Shown here one piece after another: positions 21,664-29,825 of a stretch of 32,917 bases of DNA (its first letter is position 1; each line of letters opens with the position of its first letter). This DNA comes from Pedosphaera sp. (GTDB taxonomy: Bacteria > Verrucomicrobiota > Verrucomicrobiia > Limisphaerales > Pedosphaeraceae). The stretch lies in NCBI GenBank assembly GCA_028293285.1, contig JAQGPC010000072.1, positions 1 to 32,917 of the forward strand, given 5' to 3'. The translations under genes and the position numbers were made by a program. The notes beneath the pieces were generated by a model, which saw only the letters and a list, made by a program, of their open reading frames with translations, did not search any database and was not told the origin of the DNA.

Positions 21664-24036
21664 TCACGCCAAGTCCACCGGATCAATATCCACCGCCAGC
21701 GAGACATCATCCGGCAAAGCCAACGATTGCGTCATCGCGGCAAGCCGTTGGCTTACACCGGTCATTTGCCGCGCACGCAGCATGAGTTGATAACGGTAAT
21801 TAGATTCAGCTTTTGCCAACGGTGCGGGAGCTGGTCCTGCAATAACCAGGTCCTTGATTCCTGAAAGTGCCTTTTCCAATTCACGTCGCAGATGGTCCGC
21901 TGACAACTTCACCTTTTCCTCGTTCCGCCCCTTGAGCGTCAGCATGGCGACTCGACTTACCGGCGGATATTTAAGCTGCTCGCGAAATTCCAATTCCTGG
22001 TCGTAAAAACCGCCAAAGTCATGTCGGCGGGCATATTGAATCGCCGGATGGAATGGCGTGAACGATTGCACAAAAACTTCGCCCTCGATATCACCCCGCC
22101 CCGCCCGACCAGCCACCTGGGTCAGCAATTGAAACGTCCGCTCACCCGCGCGAAAATCGGGCAGATGCAGCGCGAGATCGGCATAAATAATTCCCACGAG
22201 CGTCACATTCGGAAAATGCAGGCCCTTCGCGATCATCTGGGTGCCGACCAGAATATCGATCTTGCCGGTGCGAAAATCACCAAGGATGCGCCGGAAATCA
22301 TCTTTGCGTTTCAGCGTATCGGAATCCATTCGCTTGATGCGTGCATCGGGAAAAAGTTTGGCCAGTGTGTCTTCAACCTTTTCCGTTCCCAACCCGGCAT
22401 AACGAATCTCCGGGTTGCCGCACTTCGGCCCCGGACATCTTGCTGGCACCGGTTCGGTATGGCCGCAAACGTGGCAACAAAGAATTTGCGCCTTGCGATG
22501 ATACGTCAACGACACGCTGCAATTAGGACACGTCGCCACAAAGCCACATAATGGACATTGCAGCGACGTCGAATAGCCCCGGCGATTCAGGAAAAGGATG
22601 GTTTGTTCCTTGCGTTCCAACCGCTGCTGGATGGCCTCTTTCAATTGCGGCGAAAAAATGGGAATGCTTTTTCCACGCCGCATCGCCTGGCGCATATCCA
22701 CTACCCGCACGACCGGCATTTTTTTATTGTCCACGCGCTCCAGCATTTCGAGCAGCGTGTATTTGCCCCGGCTGCAATTGTAAAAGCTCTCCATGGAAGG
22801 CGTCGCCGAGCCTAGCACCACAGTTGCCCCTTCCATCTGTCCGCGCACAATGGCGACATCGCGCGCGTGATAACGCGGCGATTCCTCCTGCTTATAAGTG
22901 TGCTCGTGCTCCTCATCCACAATGATCAAGCCCAGCGGATCGACCGGCGCAAAAATCGCCGACCGCGCCCCGATGGCAATCCGCGCGCGCCCCTGACGAA
23001 TCTTATGCCATTCATCATGCCGCTCGCCGGCCGATAAATGACTGTGCAACACCGCCACCAAGGTTTGCAACGGGCCGGAACTGAACCGCGCCTTGAATCG
23101 CTCAACGGTCTGTGGCGTAAGCGAGATTTCCGGGACCAGCACAATCGCCCCCTTCCCCTGCTTCAAAGCATGTGCAAGGGCTTGCAGATAAATTTCCGTC
23201 TTGCCACTCCCCGTCACCCCATGAAGCAGGAAAACCCGATTCGCATTCGTGCCGTTTGAAGCATTCTCCGCATCTTTCGGGGCGGCCTTAACCTCGCGGC
23301 CAGTCTCTTTGAATATATCCAGCAACGGCGTATCAAAGGCGGGAGCTTTAAGAATTTCCGGCACCTCCGGGGAATTCATGTCGCGGCCAACGCCCAAACC
23401 CTCCACATCCATGGCCACTTTGATTTTATCCAGCGCGCGCACCTGCTGCGGATTCAACAGCAGCGGCTGAGTCGGCAAAATGTTCTCCCGTGCGTAAGGA
23501 TCACGTTCGGAAATCTCCGTCGTAATGGTGATCAACCCTTTGTCTTCCAAGTGACGCACCGTCGCGGCTGTAGTTTCCGCAAGATCGATCAATTCCTGCA
23601 ACGGCATTTCGCGCCGCTCCTCGATGATATTCCAAACCTCATGCTGGCGTTTGGGCAGCTTGGGAAATTCACCAACGATCGGCAGCGCCCGCACAAACAA
23701 CCGCTCGCGCCAACCGGCCTGTTCCTTGCGAACGGCATCCGGCAAAACGCTTTTCAATGCAATCTCCGGCGGACAGCAGTAATATTCGCCAATCCAGCGG
23801 GCCAGCTTGAGAATCTTGGGCGTAACCAGCGTTTGCGCCCCGATGACCTTGATGATGGACCGCAAATTGGTATGCGCCGATTCTTCAGCCAGCGCAGTCA
23901 CGCAGCCGAGCACCTTGCGCGGACCGAACGGAACCTGCACACGACTCCCCACATCCACCTGGGTCTCAAACTCAGGCGGGATGAGGTAGTCGAACTCCTT
24001 GCGGAGCGCGAGTTCCAAAGTGACGCGTGCAATCAT
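21664..24036 (-). CDS. priA: Primosomal protein N' (replication restart helicase)
   Basis: PriA is a 3'-to-5' superfamily 2 helicase that reloads the replisome at stalled forks. The 790-aa protein has the full layout. The N-terminal 3' DNA-binding domain starts ARVTLELALRKEFDYLIP. The helicase core has Walker A GVTGSGKT at 273-280 and Walker B Asp374-Glu-Glu-His (VDEEHEHTYKQEESPRYHARD). Then come the PriA zinc-binding cluster (CPLCGFVATCPNC, CCHVCG, CPGPKCG) at about residues 490-545 and helicase motifs V/VI (GTQMIAKGLHFPNVTLVG, QVAGRAGRGD). The C-terminal domain ends at DIDPVDLA. There is nothing unusual except a long insertion between the winged helix and the helicase core. It is divergent from the transglycosylase gene and converges on the SCO gene. 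Confidence 0.97.
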   Translation of the reverse strand: MIARVTLELALRKEFDYLIPPEFETQVDVGSRVQVPFGPRKVLGCVTALAEESAHTNLRSIIKVIGAQTLVTPKILKLARWIGEYYCCPPEIALKSVLPDAVRKEQAGWRERLFVRALPIVGEFPKLPKRQHEVWNIIEERREMPLQELIDLAETTAATVRHLEDKGLITITTEISERDPYARENILPTQPLLLNPQQVRALDKIKVAMDVEGLGVGRDMNSPEVPEILKAPAFDTPLLDIFKETGREVKAAPKDAENASNGTNANRVFLLHGVTGSGKTEIYLQALAHALKQGKGAIVLVPEISLTPQTVERFKARFSSGPLQTLVAVLHSHLSAGERHDEWHKIRQGRARIAIGARSAIFAPVDPLGLIIVDEEHEHTYKQEESPRYHARDVAIVRGQMEGATVVLGSATPSMESFYNCSRGKYTLLEMLERVDNKKMPVVRVVDMRQAMRRGKSIPIFSPQLKEAIQQRLERKEQTILFLNRRGYSTSLQCPLCGFVATCPNCSVSLTYHRKAQILCCHVCGHTEPVPARCPGPKCGNPEIRYAGLGTEKVEDTLAKLFPDARIKRMDSDTLKRKDDFRRILGDFRTGKIDILVGTQMIAKGLHFPNVTLVGIIYADLALHLPDFRAGERTFQLLTQVAGRAGRGDIEGEVFVQSFTPFHPAIQYARRHDFGGFYDQELEFREQLKYPPVSRVAMLTLKGRNEEKVKLSADHLRRELEKALSGIKDLVIAGPAPAPLAKAESNYRYQLMLRARQMTGVSQRLAAMTQSLALPDDVSLAVDIDPVDLA

Positions 24037-24154
24037 CGGGTCAAAGATAAATTAAAAGCGCAATTTGGCAAAGGCGGTTTCGTATTCATAAAACCATGGG
24101 CCGACCGCAGCTTTTGGCTTTCTGTCCAGCCCTGCATTCAGTTAAGAACAGGCG

Positions 24155-24715
24155 GTGAAATGGTCGCGACCTCTCCTAATGCTGTTCCTGCTCATTGGCG
24201 GGAGCGTGTGTTATTGGTGGTGGCAGGCCCAGCGCGATCACAGCCAGGACGCTCCCATCCTCGCAGCCGCCGCGCATTACCACGTAGAACCCGCGCTTGT
24301 TAAAGCGGTCGTTTGGCGGGAAAGCCGTTTTAACCCTCTTTGTCGTGGGCGTGCCGGGGAAATTGGATTGATGCAAATCATCCCCAAGGCGGCCGCCAAG
24401 GATTGGACCGATGCCGAACACCTTGTCTCCCTGTCCGAAAGCCACCTCTTCGATCCGAATACCAATACCTTGGCAGGCGCATGGTATCTGCAAAAACTAT
24501 TGAAACGTTATGCCGCCACCGACAATCCCCTGCCTTACGCGCTCGCGGATTACAACGCCGGACGCAGCAACGTCCTTAAATGGGAGCACGGCGCGGCAGC
24601 CACTAATAGCTTGGCATTCATCGAACAAATTGGCTTTCCGGGCACAAGGCGTTACGTGAAGTCTGTGATGCAGCGTTACGAGCATTACCGCTCAATTTTT
24701 CCAGCTAAGAAATAA
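24155..24715 (+). CDS. Small membrane-anchored lytic transglycosylase (SLT domain)
   Basis: This 186-aa family 1 lytic transglycosylase cleaves the MurNAc-GlcNAc bond of peptidoglycan. A signal anchor occupies residues 5-23 (RPLLMLFLLIGGSVCYWWW). The SLT domain follows from about residue 33: catalytic Glu56 in AVVWRESRFNP, then GEIGLMQIIP and ALADYNAGRSNVL, the three canonical motifs. It ends soon after the domain (RYVKSVMQRYEHY), so there are no LysM or other repeats. The start is GTG at 24155, preceded by aggcg. Its 3' end overlaps the convergent receiver-protein gene by 11 bases. It is divergent from priA across a 118-base spacer. Confidence 0.9.
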   Translation: MKWSRPLLMLFLLIGGSVCYWWWQAQRDHSQDAPILAAAAHYHVEPALVKAVVWRESRFNPLCRGRAGEIGLMQIIPKAAAKDWTDAEHLVSLSESHLFDPNTNTLAGAWYLQKLLKRYAATDNPLPYALADYNAGRSNVLKWEHGAAATNSLAFIEQIGFPGTRRYVKSVMQRYEHYRSIFPAKK

Positions 24716-25046
24716 TCCGCCGGATTATTTCCTCAATGCGGTTAAATTCTTTTTTAATGCAAACCGCATTGACCCCGGCTTTCAGCAACGCCTTGTTCCC
24801 ATCCTCATGCGAGGAAGCGCCGATCATCGGCAGCTTGGGCATCGTCGCGCGAACCTCCGTCACCAATTCCGTCCCCTTCCCATCATCGAGGACATAATCA
24901 ATTATCAACAAATCATAGCCACCCGCCTCCAGCGCCCGACGAGCTTCCGCGAGACTGGGAACAATGATCACCTCGTGACGAAACAAAAGCAGACGCGTGA
25001 CCTGCTCCGCGAAAACCTCGTCGTTTTCGACATAAAGAATCTTCAT
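24705..25046 (-). CDS. Stand-alone response-regulator receiver domain
   Basis: The 113-aa protein is a receiver domain with no output domain. The first strand reads KILYVENDE, where one acidic-pocket residue is Asn, and the phosphoacceptor is Asp50 (LLIIDYVLDDG). The switch Ser lies in IGASSHED and the conserved Lys in VCIKKEF. It would act as a phosphorelay intermediate or control a partner by binding. It is the last gene of the ruvC-ruvA-acyltransferase run, 11 bases downstream of the acyltransferase gene, so it is probably co-transcribed with it. No kinase is nearby. Confidence 0.85.
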   Translation of the reverse strand: MKILYVENDEVFAEQVTRLLLFRHEVIIVPSLAEARRALEAGGYDLLIIDYVLDDGKGTELVTEVRATMPKLPMIGASSHEDGNKALLKAGVNAVCIKKEFNRIEEIIRRIIS

Positions 25047-25057
25047 GAGAAGACAGA

Positions 25058-25753
25058 CTAGTCCTTTGAAGCATTTTTCAATGCCTGCTCCACCTGTTGC
25101 CGCAAAACTTCCCGCTCCGGCTCTGAGAGATTCCGTGGAATCGGAATCGGTTTTTCATAAATCATTTCGCAACGTGAAAATGGAAGCGGGATTTGAAATC
25201 GATCCCAACTCTTGAGGCAAATTTTCCAGCTTAGATTAATAGTGACTGGCACAATGGGAGATTCAGTCAATTGCGCCAGCGCCAGCACGCCTTCCTGCAT
25301 CACATAACACGGGCCGCGCGGGCCATCCGGCGTAATCGCAATGTCATATCCGCGCCGCGCCCAACTGGTCAGCTCGCGCAAAGCCTGCGGCCCGCGCCGA
25401 CTAGTCGAGCCACGAACGGGTTGAACGCCGAAACATTCCAGAATCCCCGCGAGAAAGGCTCCATCCTTGCTGGCGCTCACCATCACTGCCAGCCCGTTGC
25501 TGCGGTTATGTTTTTTGATGTAGCCGTAGTAGGCAATCATCGAGAGCGCGAGCCGGTTGTGCCAGGTGCAGTAGATGGCTGGGCCAATCGGCTCAGCCCG
25601 ATCAAGGTAACCCAACCGATCCACCCATTTGTACCGCAACGTAAGGGCCAGAACTCGTATGAACGCAAAAACGATCCACGCCCCCACGCGCTGAAACCAT
25701 TTGGGAGCGTGCGGCACGACGACACCGGAAGATTTTACCGCAGCCTGCGCCAT
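25058..25753 (-). CDS. Lysophospholipid acyltransferase family protein (DUF374)
   Basis: The 231-aa protein of the DUF374 branch of the LPLAT superfamily resembles lipid A or phospholipid acyltransferases. After a hydrophobic N-terminal helix (GAWIVFAFIRVLALTLRY) come YCTWHNRLAL with His65 as the likely catalytic base, SASKDGAFLAGILECFGVQPVRGSTSRRG, and TPDGPRGP, which are the conserved acceptor-binding blocks of DUF374. The product is probably an inner-membrane-bound, cytoplasmic-face enzyme; its acyl acceptor is unknown, and Kdo-lipid A or a lysolipid are both possible. Its ATG overlaps the ruvA stop codon by one base (TGATG), so translation is coupled to ruvA. Confidence 0.88.
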   Translation of the reverse strand: MAQAAVKSSGVVVPHAPKWFQRVGAWIVFAFIRVLALTLRYKWVDRLGYLDRAEPIGPAIYCTWHNRLALSMIAYYGYIKKHNRSNGLAVMVSASKDGAFLAGILECFGVQPVRGSTSRRGPQALRELTSWARRGYDIAITPDGPRGPCYVMQEGVLALAQLTESPIVPVTINLSWKICLKSWDRFQIPLPFSRCEMIYEKPIPIPRNLSEPEREVLRQQVEQALKNASKD

Positions 25754-26358
25754 CAGGATCCTTTTTTCAAACTGGCCCGCACCAAAGCTTCCACCGTGGC
25801 TTGCGGTCCCAATGCGGCTTGGGCGGCGCGAACTGAATCATGCGCTTCCGGTTGCTTGAAACCCAGTGCCATCAAAGCCAGCACCGCATCATTGATCTTC
25901 TGGTCGGCATCCGAGAGGCTGCGTTGCGCGCTCATCGCCTCCCATGCGCCCGCCGCGCCAATCTTGTCCTTCAACTCCACCACGATGCGTTCAGCGGTCT
26001 TCCGGCCAATGCCCGAAATCTGGGAAAGCGATTTCACATCACCACTCGCAACCGCACCGCGCAACGCCGTCACGTTCATGCCACTAAGAACATTCAGCGC
26101 AATCTTCGGGCCAATGCCGCTCACCGTATTGATAAGCAAGCGAAACAACTCCCGTTCGGCCGCCGTCATGAAGCCGTAGAGGACATGGGCATCTTCGCGA
26201 ATCGCCAGGTGAGTCAATAACTTCACCTCATTTCCCGGCTGCGGAAGTTTATCAAAGGAGGAAAGCGGAATTAGCACTTCATAGCCAACGCCGTTCACGT
26301 CCACCGTGACTTGCGTGGGAAGCGAATCCACTAATTTACCGTGTAAAAAATTGATCAT
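25753..26358 (-). CDS. ruvA: Holliday junction DNA helicase subunit RuvA
   Basis: RuvA forms tetramers that hold the four-way junction and recruit the RuvB motor. The 201-aa protein starts MINFLHGKLVDSLPTQV as usual for the OB-fold domain I (residues 1-65). Domain II contains two helix-hairpin-helix motifs, LINTVSGIGPKIALNVLSG (about residues 75-95) and LSQISGIGRKTAERIVVEL (about 110-130). Domain III, which binds RuvB, follows an Ala/Ser-rich linker and ends VEALVRASLKK. The length is normal. It lies between ruvC (33 bases upstream) and the acyltransferase gene (overlapping by one base). ruvB is not in the window. Confidence 0.97.
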   Translation of the reverse strand: MINFLHGKLVDSLPTQVTVDVNGVGYEVLIPLSSFDKLPQPGNEVKLLTHLAIREDAHVLYGFMTAAERELFRLLINTVSGIGPKIALNVLSGMNVTALRGAVASGDVKSLSQISGIGRKTAERIVVELKDKIGAAGAWEAMSAQRSLSDADQKINDAVLALMALGFKQPEAHDSVRAAQAALGPQATVEALVRASLKKGS

Positions 26359-26391
26359 GGTCTGAAATCAAAATTGAAGCCGCTTACAATC

Positions 26392-27000
26392 TTAAATCCG
26401 TTTCGGCGTATTGAACGCATACCGGCTGTTTTCCTGAGCCTGCACCAGTGCCAAAGCCAGCGCATCGGCGGCATCAGGTGCTGGCGGCTCGGACAAATGC
26501 AACATCCGCTGCACCATCTTGGCCACTGCCAGTTTCTGGGCCGCACCATAACCGACAATGGCCTGTTTCACCTTGCGCGGGGAAATCTCGTAAATCTCCA
26601 AACCCCCCTCAGCAATCGTGGCCATGGCCGCGCCGCGCGCCTCGCCCATGGTTAGCGCGGTTTGCAGATTCTGGGCAAAGAACAATCCTTCAATGACACA
26701 AATGGTCGGGCGATGCTGCTTGATGACGTCGCGCAAGGTCTGCGCAATCTTCACCAGACAGCGCGAATGCTCCCACGTGGCCGGACAGCTAATGGTGCCA
26801 TGTGCCAGGGTTTGCGGATAAGGCTTGGCCAGTCGAATAATGCCATAACCCGTGCCTCGCAATGAAGGATCCACTCCCAAAATGGTTTGATGAACATTCG
26901 CCAGCTTGCGCGCGCCCGATTCCATCACTGGCGCTGCCGTGCGCGCAGGGCCGCCCACGCGCGCCTTCATTTGTTTGAATTGTTCGACGCTTATACCCAC
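26392..27000 (-). CDS. ruvC: Holliday junction resolvase RuvC, with N-terminal extension
   Basis: RuvC cuts four-way junctions held by RuvA. The RNase H-like core starts at about residue 38 with TILGVDPSLRGTGYG, giving catalytic Asp44. Glu104 is in CVIEGLFFAQN, and the last acidic residues are Asp176 and Asp179 in APDAADALALAL. The motif KQAIVGYGAAQK fits the family. The first 37 or so residues (MGISVEQFKQMKARVGG...) are an extra polar stretch absent from most RuvC; a start at Met26 is possible. The total of 202 aa is longer than the usual 160-180. It heads the run ruvC-ruvA-acyltransferase-receiver protein. Confidence 0.93.
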   Translation of the reverse strand: MGISVEQFKQMKARVGGPARTAAPVMESGARKLANVHQTILGVDPSLRGTGYGIIRLAKPYPQTLAHGTISCPATWEHSRCLVKIAQTLRDVIKQHRPTICVIEGLFFAQNLQTALTMGEARGAAMATIAEGGLEIYEISPRKVKQAIVGYGAAQKLAVAKMVQRMLHLSEPPAPDAADALALALVQAQENSRYAFNTPKRI

Positions 27001-27062
27001 GAGCTAATTGTGCCACACACCGCAGGGATGCAAAGCAGAAACCCTGCGCGCAAGCGCCAGCC

Positions 27063-29549
27063 TCAAGGCTTCGATTTTGACGAACCGCTCGATGATGAAG
27101 AACTTGGTGTGGACGAACGACTCGCCGGGGCCGAATAAGAAGGCGCTGATGAACGAGATTCCGCGGGCGCTGAACGGGATGACGCCCCCGAACGGGATTC
27201 CGCCGGTGCTGAACGAACTGAAGGCGCGGAGCGCGTTTCGGCTGCCGGGGCACGATACGATGATCCCGAACGGGCTTCCACCGATTGGGAACGAACCGGC
27301 GCTGACACGGAAGGCGTACTAGGACGAATTTGCGGCGCCGAATATGCCGGTGACGACGAAAACCCGCGTGGCGAAGCCACACTGGGGGCCGGACTCGGAC
27401 TCCCTACTGAGCGCGGAGGTGACGGCCATGATGATGGTACGGACACTTTGGGAGTCGAAACCCGCTCCGGAGCAGTTGGCTGCTGTGTGTAACTCGAATA
27501 AGGTTTGACCGGTTGAATCCAACCGTCCGGCGCATGCGGCGTTGTTGGAGCAACATGATTCACCACGGGCTTCGATAATGGGCTTTGCGTCGTGGGCTTT
27601 GGGTTAAGGGAAATGTGCCCCGGCTGATTCAACGGCTGAAAACCCGTGCCCGGCTTGTAAGTCGAAGGCGTTTGCGCCGTATGATTTGCCGGATTCAGAT
27701 TCGCTGTGGGAACCGGCGGCAACGCCCCTGGCTTGTCATTATTGAATGCGGTTTTGATCGGTGCAGGCGTTGGCGTTACCGGTTGCAAAGTGGTCGCCGG
27801 TTTCTTACCAGTCCAGACCAGCGAATTAGGCGGAAGTACTTCGTTGCCTGATTTAAATTTATTAATTCCGGCACCCGGCGAGGCCGTATTGGGAAACGCT
27901 GGCAATATCGGCACATGTGCACTGTCTTTAACCGGCAAGTTCGCAGCAATCGATGAATTCACTGGTGCACCGGCGGTTGTGGATGCTGTCTGCGGTCGTA
28001 TAAAGCCAGGAGTGGCAGTCGTCGGTTTTATTACTGTAGCGGCAGCATTGCCGGTCACTACCGGATCCTTTCGCGTAATTATCGGCACAATGGTATTGGC
28101 GCGCACCGGTTCCCGGGAACCATTAAATTTAGACGGCGAACCAACTTGTTTTGGTCCCTGTGGAGCAATGACTGTTTTCGCACCGCCTGCCGCGCCTGTG
28201 GTTTTACCAGTAAACGCATTTGCGCCCCTGGTAGTGGAAGCTGTGGTTGGCAAATGCGGCCGGTAAACCAACAACTTATTGCCCGATTGATCCAATCGAT
28301 CCGGCCTGCCCGTTCGAGGGCCGTTCTTCGGCAATTCCTGGATTATGGTCTTGTGTATCTTCGTGTGCGAAGCCGCTGCCACCAGTTTGGGATCAATTCC
28401 CTGATTGATGATCGTGTTATTCTTTACGGTGATGTTATTGATTACCGTGGTGTGATTATAAACTTGGGCCACTTGCGTGTGCGAAACCCTATGCCGCCAG
28501 GGATTGGGGTCGCAGAACCGATTCACCGGCAGAAAAGTATAATGATTGGCGCGCAAGCCAAATTCAAAATTCACACCCACGGAATGGTTCCAATAACGGA
28601 AACCACCACCCCGAGCGAAACGCGCTTCCGGCGGCAACGGTGCCCATCCGCAATAATCCGATGAACGACGCCAGCTAACCCACGCCGGACCCCAAGTCCG
28701 TCCCGGGCACCACACCCATCCGCGATTGTCATCACAGAACCAGCGACCATAATGGAACGGTGCCCAACCCCAGGAATAATCCGATTGCCAATACCACCCG
28801 CTGTCAGTGTTAAGCCAGCGACCCCGATCACAATATGGCCGCCAGTCCCGATTCACCACGCACACGGTCGGCTGCCAGCAGCGACCGTAGCCGTTCACAT
28901 AAACCCAGCTTCCATACGGCTGCAATGAATCGTAGAAATAAGCGTCCGAATTCCCCCCATCAGAACCATCCGTGTAATTGACATAAGTTGGATTGTAGGG
29001 CTCAGCCGGCGGAGGCTGTTCCACTACGTCGGTTGGCGGGTATGCGGGAGGAACATTATTCGTTTGCTCAGGCGGCAGGGGAACGTCCACGGTCGGAACG
29101 CTCGCCGCTGTCGCCTGGGCTGAAGAAGCATTCAAGGTTGTGTCCCGTTGAATCATGGCCTTCACCACTTCAGGGGAAACCCCGATGTCGTTCAGGTAAA
29201 TGATTTGGTCCGAACCCAAATTGAAGCGGCTGTTGGCATTGGTCACAAACGCCATCATGACATCCTCGTTCACGCCCGATTGCGCCAACTTCACAACCTC
29301 TGCCACTTGGGCCGATACCTTCACTTCGGGGACCGGCGGCTTTACCGCTATTGCCGGGCTACCCGGATCTTCCGCTTCTGGTGCATCTACCAGTTCGGCA
29401 TCAACAGGACTTGAATCTGCCGGACTTTGTGCAAACCGTCCTTCTTCTTCGGGCAGGCCGTCTTTGGGACTTTGAATGCTGCCTACCACGAATGGCAAGC
29501 CGGCTAAAACAGCCGTGATTGCAATCCCCCTCAAAATTTTTGTTTTCAT
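27063..29549 (-). CDS. Large secreted Trp-rich, Pro/Ser-rich protein (DUF6600-like)
   Basis: The 828-aa protein starts with a signal peptide (KILRGIAITAVLAGLPFVVGS). A segment at about residues 80-135 (VVKLAQSGVNEDVMMAFVTNANS) resembles helix-rich repeats seen in such proteins. Residues about 207-305 are strikingly aromatic (PYGSWVYVNGYGRCWQP, SGWYWQSDYSWGWAPFHYGRW, WAPLPPEA), the YxWGxW/DUF6600 type, with Trp215 and Trp302 at its edges. The following 500 residues are low-complexity Thr/Pro/Ala/Ser, with no cysteine or domain, and the C-terminus has SAPAESRSG-type repeats ending in a Ser run. It is probably exported and envelope-bound, with a structural or carbohydrate-binding role; the function is unknown. 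It is divergent from the extended sigma factor gene, which may control it. Confidence 0.8.
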   Translation of the reverse strand: MKTKILRGIAITAVLAGLPFVVGSIQSPKDGLPEEEGRFAQSPADSSPVDAELVDAPEAEDPGSPAIAVKPPVPEVKVSAQVAEVVKLAQSGVNEDVMMAFVTNANSRFNLGSDQIIYLNDIGVSPEVVKAMIQRDTTLNASSAQATAASVPTVDVPLPPEQTNNVPPAYPPTDVVEQPPPAEPYNPTYVNYTDGSDGGNSDAYFYDSLQPYGSWVYVNGYGRCWQPTVCVVNRDWRPYCDRGRWLNTDSGWYWQSDYSWGWAPFHYGRWFCDDNRGWVWCPGRTWGPAWVSWRRSSDYCGWAPLPPEARFARGGGFRYWNHSVGVNFEFGLRANHYTFLPVNRFCDPNPWRHRVSHTQVAQVYNHTTVINNITVKNNTIINQGIDPKLVAAASHTKIHKTIIQELPKNGPRTGRPDRLDQSGNKLLVYRPHLPTTASTTRGANAFTGKTTGAAGGAKTVIAPQGPKQVGSPSKFNGSREPVRANTIVPIITRKDPVVTGNAAATVIKPTTATPGFIRPQTASTTAGAPVNSSIAANLPVKDSAHVPILPAFPNTASPGAGINKFKSGNEVLPPNSLVWTGKKPATTLQPVTPTPAPIKTAFNNDKPGALPPVPTANLNPANHTAQTPSTYKPGTGFQPLNQPGHISLNPKPTTQSPLSKPVVNHVAPTTPHAPDGWIQPVKPYSSYTQQPTAPERVSTPKVSVPSSWPSPPRSVGSPSPAPSVASPRGFSSSPAYSAPQIRPSTPSVSAPVRSQSVEARSGSSYRAPAAETRSAPSVRSAPAESRSGASSRSAPAESRSSAPSYSAPASRSSTPSSSSSSGSSKSKP

Positions 29550-29825
29550 ATGCTCGCTCGTTACTTCCTGCCCGGATGCGACTCATCATACTATTAACTG
29601 CATCCAATCCAAGAAACTGTTTAACACCGTTACTTATCTAATAGACTCGATAAGGAACCATGCTATTCACTCGGCAAATCCCCACGTTAACCGTTAGTTC
29701 ACAACGGCTTATGACAGCATAAATTTTTTGTAATCTTGTAAAATAGTTACACTTGCATCTTAATCGAGTGCCATGCGCAAGCACCTGTCGGATTTCATAC
29801 CTTTGCGGGTTCTGATATGTAACAG

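Noticed and set aside
23551..24303. 250-aa plus-strand frame opposite priA
   Set aside because: Antisense shadow of priA, extending into the spacer with no motif.
27706..28266. 186-aa plus-strand frame opposite the DUF6600-like gene
   Set aside because: Low-complexity antisense of a Pro/Thr-rich tail; no start signal.
29654..29680. ECF-type -35 word (ggaacc) ahead of the sigma factor gene
   Set aside because: No matching -10 word at a standard spacing; too weak to list as a promoter.
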